From assembly GCF_001184025.1 (NCBI RefSeq), contig NZ_BBYG01000011.1, positions 145,574 to 209,573 of the forward strand: 64,000 bases of DNA. Direction: 5' to 3'. This DNA is from Streptomyces maremycinicus. GTDB taxonomy: Bacteria; Actinomycetota; Actinomycetes; Streptomycetales; Streptomycetaceae. The translations under genes and the position numbers were made by a program. This document shows positions 9,061-17,914 of this stretch, in pieces (positions within the stretch are counted from its first letter, which is position 1; every line of letters begins with the position of its first letter). Under the pieces are notes generated by a model. It made no database searches. It was not told the origin of the DNA and saw only the letters and a program-made list of their open reading frames with translations.

Positions 9061-9138
9061 TCGGGGAGTTTCCTCGGATCGCACCTCGTTGGAGCGTGCC
9101 GTGGAAAGTAAGGCAAACGAGCCGAGGGGTCTTGGGAA
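9061..9138. other. Likely island/chromosome junction (attachment site expected)
   Basis: Between the integrase stop and the HipA-like gene, base composition and gene content change from island to core chromosome. No tRNA is visible, and the partner att copy is outside the window, so the core repeat cannot be defined here. Confidence 0.4.
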
Positions 9139-10053
9139 GTGCTGAGAGAGGTCACTGCGACCCGCTACATCGAACCCCTGCGCTCCGGCGGCTCCGTCCC
9201 CGGCATCGTCGAGGCCGACGACCTCGGCACCTACGTCGTGAAGTTCACGGGCTCCGCGCAGGGCCGCAAGGCGCTCGTCGCCGAGGTGATCGTCGGCGAG
9301 CTGGCACGCGCGCTCGGGCTGCGCTTCCCCGAGCTGGTGCTGGTCCGCTTCGACCCGGCGATCGCGGAGCACGAACCGCACCAGGAGGTCCGGGACCTGC
9401 ACACCGCGAGCGCGGGGATCAACCTCGGGATGGACTTCCTGCCGGGTGCGGCGGACTTCACCCCGGAGGTCGCCGAGGCCTTCCCGGTGGACCCGCTGGA
9501 GGCCGGGAGGATCGTCTGGCTGGACGCTCTCACCGTGAACGTCGACCGTACGGTACACAGCTCCAACCTGATGGTCTGGCCGACGTCCGGTACCGTCCCG
9601 CCCCGGCTGTGGCTCATCGACCACGGCGCCGCCCTCGTCTTCCACCACCGCTGGGACGGCGCCGACCCCGCGCGGCGCTACGACTTCCGCCATCACGCCC
9701 TCGGCCGCTGCGCCCCGGACACCCGGGCGGCCGACGCCGAGCTCGCGCCCCGGGTGACCGAGGAGCTGCTGCGCCGGATCGTGGCGGAGGTGCCCGACGC
9801 CTGGCTGGCCGGCGAAGCGGGGTTCGCGGACCCGGACGCGGTCCGGGAGGCGTACGTGCGCTACCTCCACGCGCGGGTACGGGCCTCCGCGGCCTGGCTG
9901 CCCACCGACTTCCCCGCCCCGGAGGAGCTCGCCGCCGACGACGCCCGGCGCGCGGCGAGGACACGTCAAGGACGGCCGGACTGGCTGAAGCGGGTCCCGG
10001 ACCTGCACGGCAAGCCGGCCGCGGAACAGGATTGGTCGGTGCACCTCGGATGA
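9139..10053 (+). CDS. HipA-like kinase family protein
   Basis: This 304-residue protein starts at GTG 9139 (LREVTATRYIEPL). It has kinase-like features: a conserved Lys in YVVKFTG (~32-38), a catalytic-loop-like NVDRTVHSSN (~134-143) and a metal-binding-loop-like WLIDHGAALV (~158-167). HipA kinases phosphorylate substrates such as glutamyl-tRNA synthetase, but this compact actinobacterial branch has no known target that I can name. No HipB-type antitoxin is adjacent, so a classical toxin-antitoxin pair is not supported. Its stop overlaps the start of the SelW-like gene (ATGA), which implies co-translation. It is the first core gene beside the island, so its promoter may be close to the insertion point. 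Confidence 0.8.
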   Translation: MLREVTATRYIEPLRSGGSVPGIVEADDLGTYVVKFTGSAQGRKALVAEVIVGELARALGLRFPELVLVRFDPAIAEHEPHQEVRDLHTASAGINLGMDFLPGAADFTPEVAEAFPVDPLEAGRIVWLDALTVNVDRTVHSSNLMVWPTSGTVPPRLWLIDHGAALVFHHRWDGADPARRYDFRHHALGRCAPDTRAADAELAPRVTEELLRRIVAEVPDAWLAGEAGFADPDAVREAYVRYLHARVRASAAWLPTDFPAPEELAADDARRAARTRQGRPDWLKRVPDLHGKPAAEQDWSVHLG

Positions 10054-10337
10054 GCGCTTCGAGTGACGCGAGCGGGCGGGTCGAGATCGAGTACTGCACC
10101 CAGTGCCGTTGGCTGCCGCGCGCGGCCTGGCTGGCGCAGGAGCTGCTCACCACGTTCGAGGCCGAGCTGTCGGAGCTCGCCCTGAAGCCCGGCAAGGGCG
10201 GGGTCTTCGTCGTCCGGGTCGACGACGAGGTGGTCTGGGACCGCCGCGACCAGGGATTCCCCGAACCGACCGCGGTGAAGAAGCTCGTACGCGACCGAGT
10301 GGCCCCGGGGAAGTCCCTGGGCCACTCGGACAGGTGA
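10050..10337 (+). CDS. SelT/SelW/SelH-like thioredoxin-fold (Rdx) protein
   Basis: The 95-residue product has YCTQCRWLPRAAWLAQELL near the N terminus: the CxxC redox pair of Rdx/SelW proteins followed by the family's amphipathic helix. A second conserved patch (GGVFVVRVDDEVVWDRR) and a C-terminal FPEPTAVKKLVRD follow. Here both positions are Cys rather than selenocysteine. The family is thought to act in thiol redox chemistry, with substrate unknown. The start overlaps the stop of the HipA-like kinase by ATGA, so the two are made together. The gene ends 22 bp from the convergent aceB stop. Confidence 0.85.
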   Translation: MSASSDASGRVEIEYCTQCRWLPRAAWLAQELLTTFEAELSELALKPGKGGVFVVRVDDEVVWDRRDQGFPEPTAVKKLVRDRVAPGKSLGHSDR

Positions 10338-10359
10338 GCGTTCCGGCTCGTGCGGGCGT

Positions 10360-11994
10360 TCAGCCCTTGAGCTGCTCGTACGCCGGCAGGGTGAGGAAGT
10401 CCGCGTAGTCCTCGTCGAGGGCGACCGTCAGCAGCAGGTCGTGCGCCTGCTGCCAGTGCCCGGCCGCGAAGTCCTCCTCGCCGATCTCCGCGCGCACGGC
10501 GGCCAGTTCGGCGGCGGCGACCTCGCGGGCCAGCTCGGGCGTGACCTTCACCGTGTCGCCGTCCCGCTCGAACTCCACCCCCGCGTTGATCCACTGCCAG
10601 ATCTGCGAGCGGGAGATCTCGGCGGTGGCCGCGTCCTCCATCAGGTTGAAGATGGCGACCGCGCCCAGGCCGCGCAGCCAGGCCTCGATGTAACGGATGC
10701 CGACCTGCACGGCGTTGACCAGCCCCGGGTACGTCGGCCTGGCCTCCAGCGAGTCGACGGCGATCAGGTCGGCCGCCTTGACGTCGACGTCCTCGCGCAG
10801 CCGGTCCTTCTGGTTCGGCCGGTCGCCGAGCACGGCGTCGAAGGAGGCCATGGCGATCGGCACCAGGTCCGGGTGGGCCACCCACGACCCGTCGAAACCG
10901 TCGTTCGCCTCGCGGTCCTTGTCCGCCTTGACCTTCTCGAAGGCGACCTTGTTGACCTCCTCGTCGCGGCGGGACGGGATGAAGGCCGCCATGCCGCCGA
11001 TGGCGTGCGCGCCGCGCTTGTGGCAGGTACGCAAGAGGAGTTCGGTGTACGCCCGCATGAACGGGGCGGTCATCGTCACCGCGTTGCGGTCCGGGAGGAC
11101 GAACCTGGCGCCGCCGTCCCGGAAGTTCTTGACGATGGAGAACAGGTAGTCCCAGCGGCCCGCGTTCAACCCGGAGGCATGGTCGCGGAGTTCGTACAGG
11201 ATCTCCTCCATCTCGTACGCGGCCGTGATCGTCTCGATGAGGACGGTGGCGCGGACGGTGCCCTGCGGGATGCCGAGCTGGTCCTGCGCGAAGACGAACA
11301 CCTCGTTCCAGAGGCGGGCCTCCAGGTGCGACTCGGTCTTCGGGAGGTAGAAGTACGGGCCCTTGCCGAGGTCGAGCAGCCGCTGGGCGTTGTGGAAGAA
11401 GTAGAGGCCGAAGTCGACGAGCGCGCCGGGGACCTGGCGGCCGTCCGCGTCCACGAGGTGACGCTCGTTCAGGTGCCAGCCGCGCGGGCGCATGACGACG
11501 GTGGCGAGCTCGCCCTCGTCCTTCAGGGCGTACGACTTGCCCGACGCCGGGTCCGTGAAGTCGATCCTGCGGGTGTAGGCGTCGGCCAGGTTGAGCTGAC
11601 CGAGGACGACGTTCTCCCAGGTCGGGGCCGAGGCGTCCTCGAAGTCCGCGAGCCAGACCCGGGCGCCCGAGTTGAGGGCGTTGATGGTCATCTTGCGGTC
11701 GGTCGGGCCGGTGATCTCGACCCGGCGGTCGTCCAGGGCCGCGGGGGCGGGGGCCACCCGCCAGGAGTCGTCCGCGCGGATCGCGGCGGTCTCCGGCAGG
11801 AAGTCCAGGGTGGAGGTGCGGGCGATCTCGGCGCGGCGTTCCGCGCGCCGGGCGAGGAGCTCGTCACGGCGCGGGGTGAACCGCCGGTGCAGCTCGGCCA
11901 CGAAGGCGAGTGCCGCCTCGGTGAGGACCTCCTCCTGCCGGGGCAGGGGCTCGGCGTCGACGATGGCCAGCGGGGACGGCGCTGGTGCGGACAT
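10360..11994 (-). CDS. aceB: Malate synthase A
   Basis: This enzyme condenses glyoxylate with acetyl-CoA to malate and CoA in the cytoplasm. The 544 residues match the family length. The malate synthase signature [16 protein letters not shown] is present, with RPRGWHLNE (glyoxylate-binding Arg), [14 protein letters not shown] (metal Glu) and [17 protein letters not shown] (catalytic Asp). The start is ATG 11994 with GAAGGAAG upstream. It is neighbour to allantoin genes, which release glyoxylate, and an AllR-type operator lies ~100 bp upstream of its start. It is therefore probably derepressed with allantoin degradation. No isocitrate lyase is in the window, so the role here is purine-derived glyoxylate use. 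Confidence 0.95.
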   Translation of the reverse strand: MSAPAPSPLAIVDAEPLPRQEEVLTEAALAFVAELHRRFTPRRDELLARRAERRAEIARTSTLDFLPETAAIRADDSWRVAPAPAALDDRRVEITGPTDRKMTINALNSGARVWLADFEDASAPTWENVVLGQLNLADAYTRRIDFTDPASGKSYALKDEGELATVVMRPRGWHLNERHLVDADGRQVPGALVDFGLYFFHNAQRLLDLGKGPYFYLPKTESHLEARLWNEVFVFAQDQLGIPQGTVRATVLIETITAAYEMEEILYELRDHASGLNAGRWDYLFSIVKNFRDGGARFVLPDRNAVTMTAPFMRAYTELLLRTCHKRGAHAIGGMAAFIPSRRDEEVNKVAFEKVKADKDREANDGFDGSWVAHPDLVPIAMASFDAVLGDRPNQKDRLREDVDVKAADLIAVDSLEARPTYPGLVNAVQVGIRYIEAWLRGLGAVAIFNLMEDAATAEISRSQIWQWINAGVEFERDGDTVKVTPELAREVAAAELAAVRAEIGEEDFAAGHWQQAHDLLLTVALDEDYADFLTLPAYEQLKG

Positions 11995-12096
11995 GAGCGG
12001 TCACTTCCTTCAGCGGTGGCACCGGGTGCCAGTCGAACCGGGAACGGCGGGCGGGGCCCCTGACGGGCCGAGTCCTTCTGAACAGTGGATACTAGT

Positions 12097-12129
12097 TTCC
12101 TCATCGTGGAACTTCAATGATTTGTTGAT
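12097..12129 (-). promoter_or_regulatory. Predicted AllR operator of aceB (two adjacent palindromes)
   Basis: On the aceB strand the site reads ATCAAC-N5-ATTGAA followed by TTCCACGATGAGGAA. Both half-elements recur with the same order and spacing upstream of allantoinase at 14285-14316. The site is ~103 bp upstream of the aceB start codon. Binding by the adjacent IclR-family repressor is inferred from shared sequence. Confidence 0.6.
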
Positions 12130-12177
12130 GTCGAGATTCTCCGCGTCGAGGCAAGGTGGCGCTCAGTGCCAGGCCTC

Positions 12178-12789
12178 TCACTCAAGGTGCTCGAGATCCT
12201 CGGGGGTGTCGATGTCGAAGGGCCGCGCCACGTCCCCGCACTCGACGCGCGTGATCACCTCCTCGTGCTCCTTCAGATAGACGCGTGCCCCCCGGTCACC
12301 GGTGGCGGTCGCCGCGACTCCCGCCCAGTGGGCGGACCCGAACAGGACAGGATGGCCGCGCACGCCGTCGTAGGCGGCGCAGACGAGCGAGGACTCGTCC
12401 TCGTACCCGGCCAGCACCCGCGCCACGGCCCGGGGCCCGATGCCGGGCTGATCGACGAGGAGGACCAGCGCGGCGCGCGCCCCCGTCCCGGCGAGCGAAC
12501 CGAGCCCGGCCCGCAGTGACGTCCCCATGCCCAGCTCCCACTCCGGGTTCGAGACCAGCACGCACCCGTCCAGCCGTGCCCGCTCCCGTACGGTGTCGGC
12601 GGCGGCCCCGAGCACCACGTGCACCCGTGCGCAGCCCGCCGCGCGCAGTACCCCCACCGCGTGTTCGACGAGCGGCCGCCCCCGGTGTTCGAGCAGTGCC
12701 TTGGGGCGTCCGCCGAGCCGGCGCCCGCCGCCCGCCGCGAGGAGCAGGCCGGTCACCTGGTCCGCCGCCCGGTCTTCTGTCAGCGTCAT
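12178..12789 (-). CDS. MobA-like NTP transferase (molybdenum cofactor nucleotidyltransferase)
   Basis: I use ATG 12789 (203 residues) because the nucleotide-binding motif GLLLAAGGGRRLGGRPKALL follows closely; a longer frame adds Arg-rich sequence. The protein has the MobA/MocA fold: the Gly-rich loop at ~15-35, VSNPEWELGMGTSLRAGL in the middle, LLVDQPG (metal-binding Asp) and a C-terminal HPVLFG patch. Such enzymes attach CMP or GMP to molybdopterin. In this purine-catabolic setting the likely client is xanthine dehydrogenase, which is not in the window. A sugar-nucleotide transferase role is less likely because of the short length and the VDQPG motif. Confidence 0.82.
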   Translation of the reverse strand: MTLTEDRAADQVTGLLLAAGGGRRLGGRPKALLEHRGRPLVEHAVGVLRAAGCARVHVVLGAAADTVRERARLDGCVLVSNPEWELGMGTSLRAGLGSLAGTGARAALVLLVDQPGIGPRAVARVLAGYEDESSLVCAAYDGVRGHPVLFGSAHWAGVAATATGDRGARVYLKEHEEVITRVECGDVARPFDIDTPEDLEHLE

Positions 12790-12979
12790 GCGTCCTGCAT
12801 ACCTGACGCGGCGTCGGCCGGGCGGTGTCGCGGGGCTGAATTTCGGTCCGCGCAGTGGCGCACGCCGCATCGGGTGGCGTTTACTGACCCGCGCGTCCTT
12901 CGGTGCCCGCCGGTGCCGCGGGGGCTGCGGGGCGGAGGGGCGCGCACGCGCGCCCGGTACGACGCGCGGGGGGAGAGCT

Positions 12980-13294
12980 GTGTTGCGGAGCTTGAGGCAG
13001 AGGGCAGTGACCGGCAGCTACGAGGATCCGAGGGTGGCGCAACTGCGGACCGCGGTGTCCCGGCTGCGCCGCGAACTCGCCACGTACCCGGTCGAGTTCC
13101 CGGACCGTGCGATCGCCGAGGACGAACTCGCCGCGCTGGCCGCGATGGTGACCCACGGCATCCCCGAAGTCCCCCGGTTACGCCGCTCCTTGCTGCTCGT
13201 CGCGGGCGCGATCGGCTCGGTGAGTGCCCTGACCCGAAGCCTGTCGGAGGTGCGCCACGCCGTGGAACGCTTCGGGGAGACGCCCCGCCGTTGA
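12980..13294 (+). CDS. Small conserved actinobacterial protein (resembles DUF5955)
   Basis: The 104-residue product (GTG 12980; GTG 13007 also possible) has an acidic/basic helical middle (VAQLRTAVSRLRRELATYPV) and a C-terminal Gly/Ala/Ser-rich helix (LLLVAGAIGSVSALTRSL) followed by a charged end. No enzyme motif is visible. I recall similar short proteins beside Streptomyces allantoin genes, grouped as DUF5955, function unknown. It lies between the nucleotidyltransferase and the convergent allR gene, 1 bp from the latter's stop. An Arg-rich long frame upstream of the chosen start is probably non-coding. Confidence 0.7.
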   Translation: MLRSLRQRAVTGSYEDPRVAQLRTAVSRLRRELATYPVEFPDRAIAEDELAALAAMVTHGIPEVPRLRRSLLLVAGAIGSVSALTRSLSEVRHAVERFGETPRR

Positions 13295-13295
13295 C

Positions 13296-14093
13296 CTAGA
13301 CGGCCGGACCGGAGGTCGTCAGTGCCTGTGACAGGTCCACCGCGACCTGCCGCAGTACCGGCACGATCCCCTCCGTGGCCTGCTCCGTGACGCGGCCCGC
13401 CGGGCCGGAGATGGAGATGGCCGCGGGGGTGGGGGAGTCGGGCACCGGCACCGCCAGGCAGCGCACGCCGATCTCCTGCTCGTTGTCGTCGACCGCGTAG
13501 CCGGCCTGCCGCACGTCCGCGAGGGCCGCGAGGAAACCGTCGGGGGTGGTGATCGTCCTGTCCGTGGCGGCGGGCATGCCGGTGCGGGCGAGCAGCGCGC
13601 GCACCTCGTCGTCCGGGAAGCCCGCGAGCAGCGCCTTGCCGACGCCGGTGGAGTGCGGCAGCACGCGGCGGCCGACCTCGGTGAACATCCGCATCGAGTG
13701 CTTGGACGGCACCTGCGCCACGTACACGATCTCGTCGCCGTCGAGCAGCGCCATGTTGGCCGTCTCGCCGGTCTCCTCGACCAGGCGGGCCAGGTAGGGG
13801 CGGGCCCAGGTGCCCAGCAGGCGGGCCGCGGACTCGCCCAGCCGGATCAGCCGGGGGCCCAGCGCGTAGCGCCGGTTGGGCTGCTGGCGGACGTAACCGC
13901 AGACCACCAGGGTGCGCATCAGGCGGTGGATGGTGGGCAGCGGCAGCCCGCTGCTCGCGGAGAGCTCGCTCAGGCCGACCTCGCCGCCCGCGTCCGCCAT
14001 CCGCTCGAGGAGATCGAAGGCGCGCTCGAGGGACTGGACCCCGCCGCTGGCGGACTTGGCGGAGTCGGTGGTGCTGGCGCTGGACGTCGGCAC
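13296..14093 (-). CDS. allR: IclR-family repressor of allantoin/glyoxylate genes (AllR)
   Basis: The 265-residue protein starts at GTG 14093 with AGGA 7 nt upstream. An N-terminal winged helix (~20-80; LSELSASSGLPLPTIHRLMR) and a C-terminal IclR ligand domain (~95-255; HSTGVGKALLAG, EIGVRCLAVPVPD) are complete. IclR proteins bind palindromes as dimers or tetramers and release DNA with a small acid or ureide. AllR in Streptomyces is known to repress allantoin catabolism. It is divergent from allantoinase, and TTCC-N7-GGAA palindromes lie in its own promoter, the allantoinase promoter and the aceB promoter, so autoregulation and control of both pathways is expected. Ligand identity is not visible. 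Confidence 0.9.
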   Translation of the reverse strand: MPTSSASTTDSAKSASGGVQSLERAFDLLERMADAGGEVGLSELSASSGLPLPTIHRLMRTLVVCGYVRQQPNRRYALGPRLIRLGESAARLLGTWARPYLARLVEETGETANMALLDGDEIVYVAQVPSKHSMRMFTEVGRRVLPHSTGVGKALLAGFPDDEVRALLARTGMPAATDRTITTPDGFLAALADVRQAGYAVDDNEQEIGVRCLAVPVPDSPTPAAISISGPAGRVTEQATEGIVPVLRQVAVDLSQALTTSGPAV

Positions 14094-14183
14094 GGCGCGT
14101 TCCTTTCGAAACTGGCGGAAGGGCTGAAGCCTACCCGGCGGTCGGTTGACTCCTTGCTTGCGCGTGATTAGATTTTGCTTGCC

Positions 14184-14208
14184 GGAATAGTAATTCCATT
14201 ATGTGGAA
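14184..14208. promoter_or_regulatory. Predicted AllR operator near the allR promoter
   Basis: TTCCATTATGTGGAA at 14194-14208 overlaps a second inverted repeat GGAAT-N4-ATTCC at 14184-14197. It lies ~90-115 bp upstream of the allR start codon. The same 15-bp palindrome type occurs at 14302-14316 and 12097-12111. Confidence 0.6.
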
Positions 14209-14284
14209 ACGTCCAGAGGGTCGAGGGCGGGTGCAAGCTGGGGGAGTGTGCCCTTGACGGCATGGAGGCGGGAGGGAAGACTCC

Positions 14285-14316
14285 TTCAACAGAACGTTGA
14301 ATTCCGTTACGTGGAA
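14285..14316. promoter_or_regulatory. Predicted AllR operator of allantoinase (bipartite)
   Basis: TTCAAC-AGAAC-GTTGAA (14285-14301) is followed, with no gap, by TTCCGTTACGTGGAA (14302-14316). The pair sits ~45 bp upstream of the allantoinase GTG, where a repressor would block transcription. The arrangement is repeated at aceB in the orientation of that gene. Confidence 0.65.
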
Positions 14317-14360
14317 GTTTCTCCGGCGTAACCGGAAGAGAACGGAAGAGAGGGGTCCGG

Positions 14361-15698
14361 GTGTCCGAGGCCGAACTGCTCCTGCGCTCGACGCGCGTCA
14401 TCACTCCGGAAGGGTCACGGCCCGCCACGGTCGCGGTCGCCGCCGGCCGGATCACGGCGGTCCTGCCGTACGACGCCCCCGTCCCCGGGACGGCCCGGCT
14501 GGAGGACTTCGGCGACGACGTCCTGCTGCCCGGCCTGGTCGACACGCATGTGCACGTCAACGATCCGGGCCGCACCCACTGGGAGGGCTTCTGGACCGCC
14601 ACCCGCGCGGCGGCGGCCGGCGGCATCACCACCCTCGTCGACATGCCCCTCAACTCCCTCCCGCCGACCACCACGGTCGACCACCTCCGCGTCAAGCGGG
14701 AGGTCGCCGCCGACAAGGCGCACATCGACGTCGGCTTCTGGGGCGGCGCCCTGCCCGACAACGTCAAGGACCTGCGCCCGCTGCACGAGTCCGGCGTCTT
14801 CGGCTTCAAGGCGTTCCTCTCCCCGTCGGGCGTGGAGGAGTTCCCGCACCTCGACCAGGACCGCCTCGCCCGCTCCCTCGCCGAGATCGCCGGATTCGAC
14901 GGCCTGCTGATCGTGCACGCCGAGGACCCGCACCACCTCGACGCCGCCCCGCAGCGCGGCGGCCCCAGATACGCGGACTTCCTGGCCAGCCGCCCGCGAG
15001 ACGCCGAGGACACCGCCGTCGCGAACCTTGTCGCACAGGCGAAACGCCTCCACGCGCGCGTGCACGTGCTGCACCTCTCCTCCGCCGACGCGCTGCCGCT
15101 GATCGCCGCCGCCAAGGCGGAGGGCGTCCGGGTCACGGCCGAGACCTGCCCGCACTACCTGACCCTGACCGCCGAGGAAGTCCCCGACGGCGCCAGCGAG
15201 TTCAAGTGCTGCCCGCCCATCCGCGAGTCCGCCAACCAGGACCTGCTCTGGCAGGCACTCGCCGACGGCACCATCGACTGCGTGGTCACCGACCACTCCC
15301 CGTCCACGGCCGACCTCAAGACCGACGACTTCGCGACGGCGTGGGGCGGCATCTCGGGCCTTCAGCTGAGCCTCGCGGCCGTGTGGACGCAGGCCCGCCG
15401 ACGCGGCCACGGCCTGGAGGACGTCGTCCGGTGGATGTCCACCCGTACCGCCGCCCTCGCCGGCCTCCCGCAGAAGGGCGCGATCGAAGTCGGCCGCGAC
15501 GCCGACTTCGCCGTCCTCGCCCCCGACGAGACCTTCACCGTCGACCCGGCGGCACTCCAGCACCGCAACCGCGTCACGGCGTACGCCGGGAAGACCCTGT
15601 ACGGCGTCGTGCGGTCCACCTGGCTGCGGGGCGAACGCATCGTCTCGGACGGCGAGTTCACCGAGCCCAAGGGCCGCCTCCTCACCCGCACTCCCTGA
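14361..15698 (+). CDS. allB: Allantoinase
   Basis: This hydrolyses the hydantoin ring of allantoin to allantoate in the cytoplasm. The 445-residue amidohydrolase (GTG 14361) carries the binuclear metal set: His63 and His65 (VDTHVHVN), carboxylated Lys150 (GFKAFLS), His186 (VHAEDP), His238 (VLHLSS) and Asp311 (TDHSPS). FKCCPPIRE is typical of allantoinases rather than dihydroorotases. Allantoicase follows after 85 bp on the same strand, so the two run allantoin to ureidoglycolate. The bipartite AllR operator lies just upstream. The start has only a weak Shine-Dalgarno (GAAGAGAGG). Confidence 0.94.
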   Translation: MSEAELLLRSTRVITPEGSRPATVAVAAGRITAVLPYDAPVPGTARLEDFGDDVLLPGLVDTHVHVNDPGRTHWEGFWTATRAAAAGGITTLVDMPLNSLPPTTTVDHLRVKREVAADKAHIDVGFWGGALPDNVKDLRPLHESGVFGFKAFLSPSGVEEFPHLDQDRLARSLAEIAGFDGLLIVHAEDPHHLDAAPQRGGPRYADFLASRPRDAEDTAVANLVAQAKRLHARVHVLHLSSADALPLIAAAKAEGVRVTAETCPHYLTLTAEEVPDGASEFKCCPPIRESANQDLLWQALADGTIDCVVTDHSPSTADLKTDDFATAWGGISGLQLSLAAVWTQARRRGHGLEDVVRWMSTRTAALAGLPQKGAIEVGRDADFAVLAPDETFTVDPAALQHRNRVTAYAGKTLYGVVRSTWLRGERIVSDGEFTEPKGRLLTRTP

Positions 15699-15783
15699 GC
15701 CGAAGGACCACCCGACCCTGCCCTCTTCCCCTTCTTCCCCTTCCCCCGCACCGGCCGACTCCCGAAAGGCAGACCTGATCACC

Positions 15784-16899
15784 GTGACGGCGATAGAGAG
15801 CTTCACCGGCGACGCGAACCCGTACGGCGGCGGTGACCCGTACGCGGACTACCGCACCGCCGACTTCCCCTTCACCCGGTACGCCGACCTCGCCGACCGG
15901 CGGCTCGGAGCGGGAGTCGTCGCCGCCAACGACGAGTTCTTCGCCCAGCGCGAGAACCTGCTGGTGCCCGGCCCCGCCGAGTTCGACCCGGAGCACTTCG
16001 GGCACAAGGGGAAGGTCATGGACGGCTGGGAGACCCGCCGCCGCCGCGGCGCCTCCGCCGACCACCCGTGGCCGACCGCCGAGGACCACGACTGGGCGCT
16101 CGTCCGCCTCGGCGCGCCGGGGGTGATCCGGGGCATCGTCGTCGACACGGCGCACTTCCGCGGCAACTACCCGCAGGCGGTGTCGGTCGAGGGCGCCTCG
16201 GTGCCGGGCTCGCCGTCCGCCGAGGAACTCCTCGGCGACGAGGTGAAGTGGACGACGCTGGTTGCGCGGACCCCGGTCGGCGGTCACGCGGCGAACGGTT
16301 TCGCCGTCTCGGTGGAGCAGTGCTTCACCCACCTGCGGGTCAACCAGCACCCCGACGGCGGCATCGCCCGTCTGCGCGTGCACGGGGAGGTCGTGCCCGA
16401 CCCCGAGTGGCTGACCGTGCTCGGCACCTTCGACGTCGTCGCCCTGGAGAACGGCGGCGTCGCCGAGGACGCCTCCAACCTCTTCTACTCCCCGGCGAGC
16501 AATACCATCCAGCCCGGCCGCTCCCGCAAGATGGACGACGGCTGGGAGACCCGCCGCCGCCGCGACCGGGGCCACGACTGGATCCGCTACCGCCTGGCCG
16601 CGCAGGCGCGGATCCGCGCCCTGGAGATCGACACGGCGTACCTGAAGGGCAACAGCGCCGGCTGGGCCTCGGTGTCGGTCAGGGACGGCGAGAGCGGCGA
16701 GTGGACCGAGATCCTCCCGCGCACCCGCCTCCAGCCCGACACCAACCACCGCTTCGTCCTGCCGTCCCCGGCGGTCGGCACGCACGCGCGCGTGGACATC
16801 TACCCCGACGGCGGCATCTCCCGCCTGCGGCTGTTCGGCTCCCTCACGGAAGCGGGCACCGCGGCCCTGACGGCCCGCCACCAGGAACTCGGCGGCTGA
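15784..16899 (+). CDS. alc: Allantoicase
   Basis: This splits allantoate into ureidoglycolate and urea. The 371-residue protein (GTG 15784) has the duplicated jelly-roll layout of the family: MDGWETRRRR in the first domain (~80) and DDGWETRRRR in the second (~252), each followed by a WxxxRL and HFRGN / YLKGN strand and a RVxxxPDGGIxRLR motif (~190 and ~345). It follows allantoinase by 85 bp; the gap is a pyrimidine-rich tract without an obvious terminator, so co-transcription is likely. Ureidoglycolate lyase, needed to free glyoxylate for aceB, is not in the window. Confidence 0.95.
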   Translation: MTAIESFTGDANPYGGGDPYADYRTADFPFTRYADLADRRLGAGVVAANDEFFAQRENLLVPGPAEFDPEHFGHKGKVMDGWETRRRRGASADHPWPTAEDHDWALVRLGAPGVIRGIVVDTAHFRGNYPQAVSVEGASVPGSPSAEELLGDEVKWTTLVARTPVGGHAANGFAVSVEQCFTHLRVNQHPDGGIARLRVHGEVVPDPEWLTVLGTFDVVALENGGVAEDASNLFYSPASNTIQPGRSRKMDDGWETRRRRDRGHDWIRYRLAAQARIRALEIDTAYLKGNSAGWASVSVRDGESGEWTEILPRTRLQPDTNHRFVLPSPAVGTHARVDIYPDGGISRLRLFGSLTEAGTAALTARHQELGG

Positions 16900-16991
16900 C
16901 CCACGAGCCGGGGCCGATCCGGACGCCGAGCCCGACGCGGATCGCCGGTCCGGGCCGGGCCAGGGGGCCGGGCCGGCGCGGATCGGGGTGA

Positions 16992-17783
16992 CTATGCCGC
17001 GTGGCCGCCGTCCACGGCGAACTCCGCCCCCGTGACGTACGCGGCTCCCGCCAGGTGGGCGACCGTGGCGGCCACCTCCTGCGCCGTGCCGAAGCGGCCC
17101 AGGGCCGTCAGCGTCGCCTGACCGGCCGCGTAGGGGCCGTCCGCCGGGTTCATGTCCGTGTCGATCGGGCCGGGGTGGACGAGGTTCGCGGTGATCCCGC
17201 GCGGGCCCAGTTCCCGGGCGAGGGCCTTGGTCAGACCGATCAGGGCCGACTTGCTCATCGTGTACAGGGTCCCGCCGGGTCCGGGCACCCGCTGGCTCAT
17301 ACAGGTGCCGACGGTGATGATCCGCCCGCCGTCGGTCATCCGCCCCGCGGCGGCCTGCGAGGCCAGGAACACCCCGCGCACGTTCACCGCGAGCACCCGG
17401 TCCACGTCGGCGAGGCCGAGCCCCTCCAGGGGCCCGAGGACGCCGATGCCCGCGTTGTTCACCAGCACGTCGAGGCCGCCCAGCGCCCCGGCCGTACGGT
17501 CCACCGCCCCGGCCGCCTCCCCGGGGTCCGCCGAGTCCGCGCGCAGGGCCACCGCCCGCCGTCCCAGCGCCTCCACGGCCGCCACGACCTCGTGTGCCGC
17601 GTCCTTGCCGTTCACGTAGGTCACGGCCACGTCCGCGCCCTCCCGGGCGAGCCGCAGCGCCGTGGCCGCTCCGATGCCCCGGCTGCCGCCGGTCACCAGG
17701 GCCACCTTGCCGTGGAGAGCCATGCCGTCCGCGTCGGTCCTGCTGTACTTGTCGGTCCTGTTGTTCCTGCCGGTCGTCGTCAT
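16992..17783 (-). CDS. Short-chain dehydrogenase/reductase (SDR)
   Basis: A classical SDR of 263 residues: cofactor motif TGGSRGIG (~31-38), NNAG (~109), and the catalytic YxxxK as YTMSKSA (~175). The sequence after the Rossmann second strand (TYVNGKD) lacks an Asp at the strand end, which fits NADP(H) preference. The first ~20 residues are Asn/Thr/Asp-rich and may be excess; ATG at the MALHGK position is an alternative start. The substrate is unknown; family members reduce 3-oxoacyl groups, keto-steroids or sugars. It is convergent with allantoicase and divergent from the AIM24-family gene, so it is probably transcribed alone. Confidence 0.85.
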   Translation of the reverse strand: MTTTGRNNRTDKYSRTDADGMALHGKVALVTGGSRGIGAATALRLAREGADVAVTYVNGKDAAHEVVAAVEALGRRAVALRADSADPGEAAGAVDRTAGALGGLDVLVNNAGIGVLGPLEGLGLADVDRVLAVNVRGVFLASQAAAGRMTDGGRIITVGTCMSQRVPGPGGTLYTMSKSALIGLTKALARELGPRGITANLVHPGPIDTDMNPADGPYAAGQATLTALGRFGTAQEVAATVAHLAGAAYVTGAEFAVDGGHAA

Positions 17784-17914
17784 GGCTCCATCCCAGCGGG
17801 CGGCGCCCCCGCGCGCTGGCGGCGAACGGACGTCGATCTCGCCGGGCGTCGGCCGGGACCGTGCGGGCCGAGGCGGAGCGGAACTCTTTCCTCCGCCTCC
17901 CTCGTTCTCCCCTT

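Noticed and set aside
9061..9138. tRNA gene as the integration target
   Set aside because: No cloverleaf or conserved T-arm sequence could be recognised between the integrase and the kinase gene.
7762..10044. A 760-codon minus-strand open frame across integrase and kinase genes
   Set aside because: It is the shadow of two well-supported plus-strand genes and reads as Arg/Gly/Val-rich low-complexity sequence.
9139..10053. HipAB toxin-antitoxin module
   Set aside because: No HipB-like helix-turn-helix gene is adjacent; the neighbour is a SelW-like redox protein.
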